Notes under the pieces: generated by a model
Seen by the model: only the letters and a program-made list of their open reading frames with translations
What the model was told of the DNA's origin: nothing
Databases searched by the model: none
Made by a program: the position numbers and the translations under genes
Part shown: positions 28,902 through 36,656 of the stretch, one piece after another
Numbering within the stretch: the first letter of the stretch is position 1
How the letters are laid out: the number at the start of each line of letters is the position of its first letter
Origin: Alkalihalobacterium elongatum
GTDB taxonomy: Bacteria > Bacillota > Bacilli > Bacillales > Bacillaceae_F
Assembly: GCF_019024285.1 (NCBI RefSeq)
Contig: NZ_WMKZ01000038.1
Coordinates: forward strand, 1-36,656
Direction of reading: 5' to 3'
Length of the DNA: 36,656 bases

Positions 28902-29402
28902 ATGAAAAAGCTTTTGATTGTAGGAGGTTTAGTATTAATATTGTGCGGTAATTTATTCGGTGCTGTTTATTCTAGTATGTTTTTACCGACAGTAAAGAAA
29001 GAACAGAATGAAACGTTAAAGAATGCGATTGAAATTGCTTCAGAGTCAGCAACTGGAGCTTTACGAGAAGTGGATAAATATGTAAATAAAACATTGTTTG
29101 GAGGTAGGAGTAGTAACTTTCATAGTCATATGACACTAATAGGAGTTCTTGCTCTAACACTCTCCTCTGTTGTTCAATACTTTAATCTGTCAGAAGTGAT
29201 GCTTAAACTAGCAATTGTTTTGTTGTTAGTAGGTGGAGCTTTTCTACCATCTGGTATATTTATTGAAATGTGGTCAATACAATTAGGATCAGGTATTTCA
29301 ATGTTTGGTGGAATGTGTTTATTATTATCGATTACCATTTTTTTAATAGGGGCCATTCGAATGAAAAAGGTTATAGACAGTGAAAAGGAAGAAAGTGGTT
29401 AA
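28902..29402 (+). CDS. Unknown four-segment membrane protein
   Basis: I do not recognise this family. The 166-residue protein has an N-terminal hydrophobic segment (4-27), an outside or inside loop of about 45 residues, and three further segments (about 75-93, 100-120 and 130-152), ending in a charged tail (KKVIDSEKEESG). Notable are HSHM (74-77) at the head of segment 2 and FLPSGIFIEM between segments 3 and 4, which suggest conserved polar positions in the membrane. AAAGGAGG precedes the ATG, so it is probably real. It stands alone between the rpsR terminator and a hairpin at 29554. Confidence 0.8.
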   Translation: MKKLLIVGGLVLILCGNLFGAVYSSMFLPTVKKEQNETLKNAIEIASESATGALREVDKYVNKTLFGGRSSNFHSHMTLIGVLALTLSSVVQYFNLSEVMLKLAIVLLLVGGAFLPSGIFIEMWSIQLGSGISMFGGMCLLLSITIFLIGAIRMKKVIDSEKEESG

Positions 29403-29553
29403 TTACTGAACAAAAAAAGGTTTATTTTTTCATTAGCCATAATTGATTTACATAGTAATTAGTATTCAATATCATAATCGGTTACTCAAAGTAAGGCGCT
29501 AGAATGTACCAGAGGAGTTTCAGAAAAAAACGTGCATCTAATGAATGTTCTAT

Positions 29554-29594
29554 AGCACAGAGGAATAGCTTATCATTCTACTGTGCTTCTTTTT
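29554..29594 (+). terminator. Terminator downstream of the unknown membrane protein
   Basis: AGCACAG (29554-29560) pairs with CTGTGCT (29581-29587); the stem extends inward through AAT/ATT with one mismatch. TCTTTTT follows. It also insulates yybS. The remaining part of the 29403-29675 spacer shows nothing clear. Confidence 0.75.
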
Positions 29595-29675
29595 CTGCTA
29601 TAGAAATAGATTGCTTTCTTTAATTTTAATTCAAACTAAGGTAAAATAGATGAGATAAAAAAGAGAGGTGAAAAT

Positions 29676-30605
29676 GTGAAGAAAACAAATGCCTTAACCG
29701 AAGGGGCACTATTAGCTGCTCTTTTTGGGATCGGTGTAATTGCACTTATCTTTGTACCGTTTATTTCAATGATCTTAATTTGGTTCATGCCAATTCCATT
29801 TATTATTTATGTTCTCCGCCACGGCTTAAAGCCTGGTGTCTTGTTTTGGGTTGTAACGATTTTTATTACATTCATTATTGCGGGACTAGCTGGGCTTCCA
29901 ATACCTCTTTTCTTTGGATTAGGTGGTTTAGTAGTAGGGGAGTTGTACCGGAGAGAAAAGTCAGGATTAGCTGTATTATTAGGTGGTAGTTTAACGTATA
30001 TTGTTAGTATTATCATGTTATTCATTATGAGTATTGTCTTGTTAGGTATACATCCATTACATACAACTCAAGAGCTTATGCGCCAGTCGATCGAAACCGC
30101 TGAAGGTATGTTGATAGGAATTGGTCAAGATCCAAATGAACAATTACAACAATTCCATGAATTTATTAATATGATTGGTGAATTAGGACCTTTAATTATT
30201 GTTATTATGGGGGTAACGGCAGCTCTAATCACACAATTATTCTCACGTTTAGTCGTGAAGCGATTTTTTCCAAATATACCTCCGCTTCCGCCATTTAGAG
30301 AGTGGACGTTTCCAAAGTCATTTTTATGGTATTATTTAATTGTATCCATTGTCGTATTAATTGGAGTTCCTGAAACTTCTTTTATTTATATTGTATTAAT
30401 TAATCTGTTCCCTTTACTTGGCTTCGTAATGGTCATTCAAGGGTTGTCATTTTTATTTTACTACTGTTATGTAAAAGGTGTACCGAAAGTGGTTCCTATT
30501 ATCATCACAGTATTTACACTACTTCTACCAATGTTCTTATTTTTAATAAGAATATTAGGTATCATTGATTTAGGCTTTGAATTACGAAAAAAAGTGAAGA
30601 AATAA
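29676..30605 (+). CDS. yybS: YybS family membrane protein (DUF2232)
   Basis: A 309-residue membrane protein with about eight hydrophobic segments, starting KKTNALTEGALLAALFGI, the hallmark of YybS/DUF2232. The family is related to the substrate-binding (S) components of ECF-type transporters, but its ligand is unknown. The start is GTG after GAGAGGTGAAA. It lies 32 bp before gdpP, the same pairing as in B. subtilis (yybS-yybT). Confidence 0.92.
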   Translation: MKKTNALTEGALLAALFGIGVIALIFVPFISMILIWFMPIPFIIYVLRHGLKPGVLFWVVTIFITFIIAGLAGLPIPLFFGLGGLVVGELYRREKSGLAVLLGGSLTYIVSIIMLFIMSIVLLGIHPLHTTQELMRQSIETAEGMLIGIGQDPNEQLQQFHEFINMIGELGPLIIVIMGVTAALITQLFSRLVVKRFFPNIPPLPPFREWTFPKSFLWYYLIVSIVVLIGVPETSFIYIVLINLFPLLGFVMVIQGLSFLFYYCYVKGVPKVVPIIITVFTLLLPMFLFLIRILGIIDLGFELRKKVKK

Positions 30606-30637
30606 AAAGTTAGCAATTTAAAGTAGGAGTTGACAAT

Positions 30638-32602
30638 ATGCCTAAGTTCTTGATGAAACGGTGGCATGGTTATCACGTTATTTCCTTGTTTACTGTAGCG
30701 GTGCTTTTCATCGGAATATTAACATACTATCAATGGCAACTTGGGATTATAGGCTTTTTTCTTCTAGGTGTTTTATTGATCTATACGATTCAAGCGAGAA
30801 TCTCTTTTGAACAACAGTTAGAAGATTATATATCTACGCTTTCGTATCGTATTAATAAGGCGGGCGAAGAAGCTGTTACCAAATTGCCGGTAGGAATACT
30901 ACTATATAATGAGGAAAATGTCGTGCAATGGGTCAATCCGTACATAAATCAAATATTCGGAGATACATTCATTGGAAAGCCATTAGGAGACCTTTCTGAA
31001 CATCTTCTATCGATTAGAGAAGAAGAAAAAGAAGAAGGCTTAGTTTCATTAAACGACCGTTTTTTCCAAATTGAGCTAAAAAAAGATGAGCGACTGTTTT
31101 ATTTTTTTGATGTGACTGAAACGGTTCAAACGAAAGAAATGTATGAAGAAGATCAAACAGTTGTTGGTTTAATTTATTTGGATAACTATGATGAAGTTAC
31201 TCAAGGTATGGATGATCAAGTTCGCAGTAAATTGTCGAGTCAAGTGACAGCTACCTTAAATAAGTGGGCAAGTGATTACGAAATTTTACTTAGACGAACT
31301 GGTTCAGACCGATTTTTGGCTATCTTTAATAAACAAACACTCCAATTAATCGAGAAGACGAAGTTTGGAATCCTTGATGAAATTAGAGAAGTAACAGGAA
31401 AAGAAAAAATCCCAATTACCTTGAGTGTCGGAATTGGCAGTGGTGACGGAACCATTAGGGAGCTTGGTGCACTTGCTCAATCCAGTTTAGATTTGGCACT
31501 TGGTCGTGGTGGTGATCAAGTAGCCATTAAAGAAAAGAATGGTAAAGTTCATTTTTATGGTGGGAAATCGAATGCGATGGAAAAACGCACTCGTGTAAGA
31601 GCTCGTGTGATTTCTCATGCTTTACGAGACTTTGTTGTAGAGAGTAATAAAGTTATTGTAATGGGACATAAGAACCCTGATATGGATGCAATTGGTGCGG
31701 CTATTGGGGTTCTAAAAATTGCTGAAGTCAATGGAAAAGATGGTTACATCGTCTTAGACAGGGATGAAATACATTCAGATGTGCAAAAGTTAATGGAAGA
31801 AATTGAAAAACATGATCACCTTTGGTCGCATTTTATTTCACCAGAAGAGGCTGTGGAAATAGCGAATGACCAAACCCTTCTTGTTGTTGTTGATACTCAT
31901 CGACCATCGCTCGTCATCGAACCCAAACTATTAGATCGTGTCGATCGTGTGATTGTCTTAGACCATCACAGGCGGGGAGAAGAGTTTGTTACGGACCCAG
32001 TTCTAGTTTACATGGAGCCATATGCATCTTCTACGGCGGAATTAGTTACAGAGTTACTAGAATATCAACCAAAGAAACTAAAAATGGATATTCTCGAGGC
32101 GACAGCGCTATTAGCTGGAATTATTGTTGATACGAAGAGCTTTGCAGTCAGAACAGGCTCACGTACATTCGATGCTGCTTCTTTCTTAAGAAGAAATGGC
32201 GCTGATACGGTTCTCGTTCAGAGATTACTTAAAGAAGATATGGATCAATATGTTCGACGAGCAAAGTTAGTTGAGTCGGCGCTTATTTACCAAGGTGAAA
32301 TAGCTATTGCCAAAGCAGCTGAAGATGAGGTTTATAGTCAAGTCTTAATTGCACAAGCGGCAGATACTCTTTTAACGATGGATGGTATTGCAGCAGCCTT
32401 TGTTATTTCAATGCGTCAAGATGGACGTATTGGGATTAGTGCTCGCTCTTTAGGAGAAATAAATGTCCAGCTCATCATGGAGCAATTAAAGGGTGGCGGG
32501 CATCTAACGAATGCAGCTACACAACTAGATGATATTTCTTTAGATGAAGCTGAAGACCTGTTAAGAGATGTAATCGATGAATATTTAAAAGGGGGAAGTT
32601 AA
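30638..32602 (+). CDS. gdpP: Cyclic di-AMP phosphodiesterase GdpP
   Basis: Membrane-bound enzyme (formerly YybT) that cleaves c-di-AMP, the messenger controlling potassium and osmolyte balance and wall stress. Two N-terminal membrane helices (14-30, 35-53) are followed by a PAS-like domain (about 80-165). A degenerate GGDEF domain (175-305) has SDRF (223-226) where the active motif would be. The DHH domain has [11 protein letters not shown] (343-353), VDTH (418-421) and DHH (442-444), and DHHA1 has GGGH near residue 606. Metal-binding residues look intact. Length 654. It is 2 bp upstream of rplI. Confidence 0.97.
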   Translation: MPKFLMKRWHGYHVISLFTVAVLFIGILTYYQWQLGIIGFFLLGVLLIYTIQARISFEQQLEDYISTLSYRINKAGEEAVTKLPVGILLYNEENVVQWVNPYINQIFGDTFIGKPLGDLSEHLLSIREEEKEEGLVSLNDRFFQIELKKDERLFYFFDVTETVQTKEMYEEDQTVVGLIYLDNYDEVTQGMDDQVRSKLSSQVTATLNKWASDYEILLRRTGSDRFLAIFNKQTLQLIEKTKFGILDEIREVTGKEKIPITLSVGIGSGDGTIRELGALAQSSLDLALGRGGDQVAIKEKNGKVHFYGGKSNAMEKRTRVRARVISHALRDFVVESNKVIVMGHKNPDMDAIGAAIGVLKIAEVNGKDGYIVLDRDEIHSDVQKLMEEIEKHDHLWSHFISPEEAVEIANDQTLLVVVDTHRPSLVIEPKLLDRVDRVIVLDHHRRGEEFVTDPVLVYMEPYASSTAELVTELLEYQPKKLKMDILEATALLAGIIVDTKSFAVRTGSRTFDAASFLRRNGADTVLVQRLLKEDMDQYVRRAKLVESALIYQGEIAIAKAAEDEVYSQVLIAQAADTLLTMDGIAAAFVISMRQDGRIGISARSLGEINVQLIMEQLKGGGHLTNAATQLDDISLDEAEDLLRDVIDEYLKGGS

Positions 32603-32604
32603 GG

Positions 32605-33048
32605 ATGAAAGTTATTTTTCTTGAGGATGTAAAAGGTAAAGGGAAAAAAGGAGAAGTAAAAAATGTTGCTGAAGGTTATGCACGAAACTTCCTTTTCCCA
32701 CAAAATTTAGCTGTTGAGGCTTCACAGGGAAATGTTAAAAACCTTGAAGCACAAAAGAAAAGTGAGTCAAAGAAAGCTGCTGAAGAATTGGCAGATGCGA
32801 AAAAATATAAAGAAGAACTTGAAAGTATCACTGTAGAAATTCAAGCGAAAAGCGGTGAAGGTGGCCGTTTATTTGGAGCCGTTTCTACGAAGCAAATCGC
32901 TGAAGAGCTTGCAAAAATGAAGAAAAAAGTAGATAAGCGTAAGATTATGCTAGATGATCCAATCCGTGCACTAGGGTATACGAATGTTCCGATTAAAATA
33001 CACCCTGAAGTTGTTGCGACTGTAAAGGTTCATGTTAAAGAACAATAA
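32605..33048 (+). CDS. rplI: Ribosomal protein bL9
   Basis: Large-subunit protein of 147 residues. The N-terminal domain [19 protein letters not shown] and [13 protein letters not shown] matches the family. A long connecting helix is rich in Lys and Glu, and the C-terminal domain contains [17 protein letters not shown], lying at the end of gdpP, is the ribosome site, so translation of the two genes is linked. Confidence 0.98.
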   Translation: MKVIFLEDVKGKGKKGEVKNVAEGYARNFLFPQNLAVEASQGNVKNLEAQKKSESKKAAEELADAKKYKEELESITVEIQAKSGEGGRLFGAVSTKQIAEELAKMKKKVDKRKIMLDDPIRALGYTNVPIKIHPEVVATVKVHVKEQ

Positions 33049-33070
33049 GAATAACATTAATGTAATATAC

Positions 33071-33103
33071 AAAAATGGTTGATTTTAATAATCAACCATT
33101 TTT
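33071..33103 (+). terminator. yybS-gdpP-rplI terminator
   Basis: AAAAATGGTTGATT (33071-33084) pairs perfectly with AATCAACCATTTTT (33090-33103) around a 5-nt loop, giving a strong terminator. Confidence 0.93.
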
Positions 33104-33249
33104 ATGTTTTATGGTAGAATATATTTCTAAGAAGAAATATGACTAAGATGGATATCAGTTCATCCATACTTAACAATAAATAGAGCTACAGAGCTACTAA
33201 TAGAGAGAATTGCTTTAAAAAGTGTGTTACAAGGCGAGGAGGAATCTTA

Positions 33250-34614
33250 ATGAGTGATTTATTTGCTGACCGTACCCCTCCCCAAAATATAGAAGCGGAG
33301 CAGGCTGTACTTGGTGCAATTTTTTTAGAAGAGCAAGCTTTAGTCACTGCGTCTGAACGTTTAATTCCCGAAGATTTTTATCGATCCGCTCACCAACGAA
33401 TCTATGAAGTTATGCTTAATCTTGCTGAAAAGGGAGAGCCTGTTGATCTAATTACTGTAACTTCTGAACTTCAAGACCGTAATTGGTTAGATGATATTGG
33501 TGGAGTCTCCTATTTAAGTGACTTAGCTAACGCGGTACCAACAGCGGCTAACATTGATTATTATAGTAAAATAGTTGAAGAGAAATCGTTATTACGAAGA
33601 CTAATACGTGTGGCGACGAATATTGCCGCAGATGGTTATACAAGTGAAGACGAAGTTGATGCTATTTTAGATACTGCCGAGAAAACAATTCTTGATGTAG
33701 CACAGCGCAAAAATTCTGGTGCATTTATCTCAATAAAAGACGTTCTTGTTGAGACGTATGACAGAATTGAAATGCTTGAAAAGCAAACAGGTGATATTAC
33801 AGGTATCGCAACAGGGTTTGTTGAACTCGATCGAATGACAGCTGGGTTCCAACGAAATGACCTGATCATTGTTGCAGCTCGTCCTTCAGTAGGTAAAACA
33901 GCCTTTGCTTTAAATATTGCTCAAAATGTTGCCACAAAGACGGATGAGAATGTAGCAATTTTTAGTCTTGAGATGTCAGCTAGTCAGCTTGTTCAACGTA
34001 TACTGTGTGCAGAAGGAAATATAGACGCACAAAAGATGAGAACAGGACAATTAGAGCCTGAAGATTGGCAAAAGCTAACGATGGCCATGGGGAGCCTTTC
34101 AAAAGCAGGGATCTATATTGACGATACTCCTGGTGTAAAAGTAAATGATATTCGTGCAAAATGTCGACGCCTCAAGCAGGAAAAAGGCTTAGGGATGATT
34201 TTAATTGATTATTTGCAGCTTATTCAAGGTAGTGGAAGAGGCGGCGAAAACCGTCAACAGGAAGTTTCTGAAATCTCTCGTACATTAAAAGCAATTGCGA
34301 GGGAATTAGAAGTGCCGGTTATCGCTCTTTCACAGTTATCACGTGGTGTAGAATCTAGACAAGATAAACGGCCGATGATGAGTGATATTCGTGAATCGGG
34401 AAGTATCGAGCAGGATGCCGATATTGTTGCCTTCTTATATCGTGATGATTACTATGATAAGGAATCAGAGAACAAAAATATTATTGAGATTATTATAGCA
34501 AAGCAACGTAATGGTCCCGTTGGTACTGTCGAGCTTGCTTTCGTTAAAGAATATAATAAATTTGTTAACTTAGATCGACGTCATGATGAAAGTAGTATTC
34601 CACCTGGAGCGTAG
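33250..34614 (+). CDS. dnaB: Replicative DNA helicase (DnaB type; B. subtilis DnaC)
   Basis: Hexameric 5'-3' helicase of the replication fork, 454 residues. The N-terminal DnaB domain starts PPQNIEAEQAVLGAIFL. The RecA-like motor has Walker A ARPSVGKTAFA (210-220), the Walker B segment LIDYLQLI, and the arginine-finger region DADIVAFLYRDDYY. There is no intein insertion at the usual sites. AGGCGAGGAGG precedes the ATG. In B. subtilis the gene is named dnaC; the symbol dnaB is used here in the general sense. It has a long structured element downstream. Confidence 0.98.
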   Translation: MSDLFADRTPPQNIEAEQAVLGAIFLEEQALVTASERLIPEDFYRSAHQRIYEVMLNLAEKGEPVDLITVTSELQDRNWLDDIGGVSYLSDLANAVPTAANIDYYSKIVEEKSLLRRLIRVATNIAADGYTSEDEVDAILDTAEKTILDVAQRKNSGAFISIKDVLVETYDRIEMLEKQTGDITGIATGFVELDRMTAGFQRNDLIIVAARPSVGKTAFALNIAQNVATKTDENVAIFSLEMSASQLVQRILCAEGNIDAQKMRTGQLEPEDWQKLTMAMGSLSKAGIYIDDTPGVKVNDIRAKCRRLKQEKGLGMILIDYLQLIQGSGRGGENRQQEVSEISRTLKAIARELEVPVIALSQLSRGVESRQDKRPMMSDIRESGSIEQDADIVAFLYRDDYYDKESENKNIIEIIIAKQRNGPVGTVELAFVKEYNKFVNLDRRHDESSIPPGA

Positions 34615-34622
34615 AAATATAT

Positions 34623-34738
34623 AGACGAACTCAAATCTAATCGAGGCACCTTAAGTGACACAAAATAAATGCGATTCAAACGCGTAGTATTTCGTGGTAA
34701 ACTGAGGAAAGCTAAGGTTAGTTGAGTTCGTCTTTTTT
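34623..34738 (+). ncRNA. Long-range-paired structure with T-tract after dnaB
   Basis: AGACGAACTCAA (34623-34634) pairs perfectly with TTGAGTTCGTCT (34722-34733), followed by TTTTT. Inside, after a two-base bulge, CTAATC (34637-34642) pairs with GGTTAG (34716-34721) and GC (34646-34647) with GC (34711-34712). A small hairpin GCG/CGC lies at 34671-34683. The enclosed segment is about 70 nt, far larger than an ordinary terminator loop. It could be a structured small RNA ending in a terminator, or a terminator with an inserted segment. I recognise no known RNA family in it. Confidence 0.6.
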
Positions 34739-34766
34739 ACTTGCTTTAAATCCCTAACCATGTAAA

Positions 34767-34811
34767 TTTAACGAACAAATGAATAAAAATTATTAAATAA
34801 TGTTCGGGTTT
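34767..34811. promoter_or_regulatory. Candidate PurR operator (two inverted PurBoxes)
   Basis: CGAACA (34772-34777) and TGTTCG (34801-34806) are inverted, and the second box reads AAACCCGAACATT on the minus strand, close to the PurBox form with central CCGAAC. The first box has a weaker left half. Both lie just upstream of or touching the purA promoter. PurR control of purA is established in B. subtilis. Confidence 0.75.
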
Positions 34812-34813
34812 TA

Positions 34814-34842
34814 TTGACTTTAGGAAAGTAAATTGTTAAACT
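34814..34842 (+). promoter_or_regulatory. purA promoter
   Basis: TTGACT (34814-34819), 17 bp, TAAACT (34837-34842), 77 bp upstream of purA and directly downstream of the PurBox pair. Confidence 0.75.
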
Positions 34843-34888
34843 AGCTATGGTTTGAGTAAGATCACTAATATTTACACAACATACATAG

Positions 34889-36205
<1,317 letters not shown>

Positions 36206-36219
36206 AAGTTAACCATTAA

Positions 36220-36258
36220 GGCAAGAATGGGTAAAGACTCATTCTTGCTTTTATTTTT
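36220..36258 (+). terminator. purA terminator
   Basis: GCAAGAATG (36221-36229) pairs with CATTCTTGC (36240-36248) around a 10-nt loop, followed by a T-rich tract. Confidence 0.85.
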
Positions 36259-36271
36259 TGAAAAAAAACTA

Positions 36272-36300
36272 TTGAAATTCGACTGATTTTGCAGTATTCT
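36272..36300 (+). promoter_or_regulatory. Candidate tRNA operon promoter P1
   Basis: TTGAAA (36272-36277), 17 bp, TATTCT (36295-36300). It lies about 100 bp before a second promoter, giving a tandem arrangement like that of rRNA operons. Confidence 0.5.
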
Positions 36301-36375
36301 ATTAAAGGTTGTTCAAGAGTGCTTTGAAAAGAGCTCAAGTGGCTTAAAAAAATTAAAACTTTTTTTGAAAAACAC

Positions 36376-36404
36376 TTGCTTAATAAAATAATTTATGTTA
36401 ATAT
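36376..36404 (+). promoter_or_regulatory. tRNA operon promoter P2
   Basis: TTGCTT (36376-36381), 17 bp, TAATAT (36399-36404). The next 11 bases AATTCTTGTCG are identical to those directly after the -10 of rRNA promoter P1 at 175-180, which supports this choice over a nearby TATAAT at 36402-36407 with a poor spacing. Confidence 0.7.
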
Positions 36405-36450
36405 AATTCTTGTCGTTAAGAAACGACAGCGAGTTAAATTAACACATTGA

Positions 36451-36476
36451 GAGCCATTAGCACAGTTGGTAGAGCA
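36451..36476 (+). pseudogene. tRNA-Lys 5'-half fragment
   Basis: 26 bases matching 25 of 26 of the 5' half of the complete tRNA-Lys at 36583 (acceptor 5' strand and D arm; CAC instead of CTC in the D stem). No anticodon arm, T arm or acceptor 3' strand follows, so it cannot fold as a tRNA. Confidence 0.85.
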
Positions 36477-36477
36477 A

Positions 36478-36540
36478 CGAGCATAGGTATCTCGAAATAC
36501 TACGAGTTGTTTCGACGCATTAGCCTCGAAGAAATACGAG
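36478..36540. repeat. Alternating CTCG/CGAG hairpin modules
   Basis: Two 16-base modules, CTCGAAATACTACGAG (36491-36506) and CTCGAAGAAATACGAG (36525-36540), share the same ends and similar interiors. With CGAG at 36478-36481 they allow several mutually exclusive short hairpins. They lie between the tRNA half and the complete tRNA gene, inside the presumed precursor transcript. Confidence 0.6.
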
Positions 36541-36582
36541 TAGAGGAAGAAACATCAGTTTGAATAATCATCTTTAATCTAG

Positions 36583-36655
36583 GAGCCATTAGCTCAGTTG
36601 GTAGAGCATCTGACTTTTAATCAGAGGGTCGAAGGTTCGAGTCCTTCATGGCTCA
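36583..36655 (+). tRNA. tRNA-Lys (anticodon TTT)
   Basis: Complete 73-base cloverleaf. The acceptor stem is GAGCCAT with ATGGCTC and discriminator A at 36655. The D arm includes GCTCAGTTGGTAGAGC, the anticodon stem TCTGA/TCAGA encloses CTTTTAA giving anticodon TTT, and the T arm has GGTTCGAGTCC. The window ends one base into the CCA, so the CCA end appears to be encoded. More tRNA genes probably follow, as beyond purA in other Bacilli. Confidence 0.97.
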
Positions 36656-36656
36656 C

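Noticed and set aside
36451-36476. A second functional tRNA gene, or a tRNA interrupted by an intron
   Set aside because: No matching 3' half occurs before the next complete tRNA starts, and the complete tRNA-Lys already owns its own 5' half.
36451-36655. Prophage or integrative element attachment site at tRNA-Lys
   Set aside because: The duplicated part is the tRNA 5' half and only about 106 bp separate the copies; no integrase or cargo is in the window.

Overview
The window is a chromosomal replication-origin region of an endospore-forming, low-GC Bacillota, most likely a member of Bacillaceae. Evidence for this is the gene order (gyrA-gyrB-remB-recF-yaaA-dnaN-dnaA / oriC / rpmH-rnpA-yidC-jag-mnmE-mnmG-rsmG-noc-soj-spo0J ... 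purA), the presence of noc, remB, yyaC and yybS, and bacillar parS sites. It reads in the reverse direction from the usual Bacillus map, so dnaA lies on the minus strand. The species cannot be fixed from the sequence. A gyrA with a long acidic tail and several intergenic repeats would fit an alkaliphilic or halotolerant Bacillus relative, but that is inference.

Left replichore (1-11141, all genes minus, pointing away from oriC): a tandem-promoter rRNA leader leaves the window at its left edge. Then come a gene for a degenerate HD-GYP protein, gyrA, gyrB, remB, recF, yaaA, dnaN and dnaA. The origin is bipartite. A DnaA-box cluster lies upstream of dnaA (11316-11635). A second group lies between dnaA and dnaN (9661-9776), with two adjoining DnaA boxes, a GGG step and seven DnaA-trio triplets next to an AT-rich stretch, which is the expected unwinding site.

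Right replichore (11846-36656, almost all plus): rpmH, rnpA, yidC and jag (translation and membrane insertion) are followed by a 607-bp spacer with 4.5 tandem 52-bp repeats and a palindromic DnaA-box pair. Then come mnmE-mnmG-rsmG (tRNA and rRNA modification) and noc-soj-spo0J (nucleoid occlusion and chromosome segregation), with two perfect parS sites. Next is a small accessory stretch: a class V aminotransferase, a DUF554 protein, yyaC on the opposite strand, a YkvI-type transporter-like protein and a DUF951 protein. ychF, the rpsF-ssb-rpsR operon with a probable autoregulatory leader, an unknown membrane protein, yybS-gdpP-rplI, the replicative helicase gene, purA and a tRNA-Lys gene complete the window.

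Most of the window is conserved core-genome content, and I see no clear new multi-gene system. The items most worth a second look are non-coding: the 52-bp tandem repeat, a long-range-paired structure between the helicase gene and purA, a tRNA-Lys half-gene with alternating CTCG/CGAG modules, hairpins inside the dnaA transcription unit, and a DnaA-box palindrome outside oriC. The HD-GYP protein, which lacks the canonical His of its HD pair, is the main protein-level oddity.
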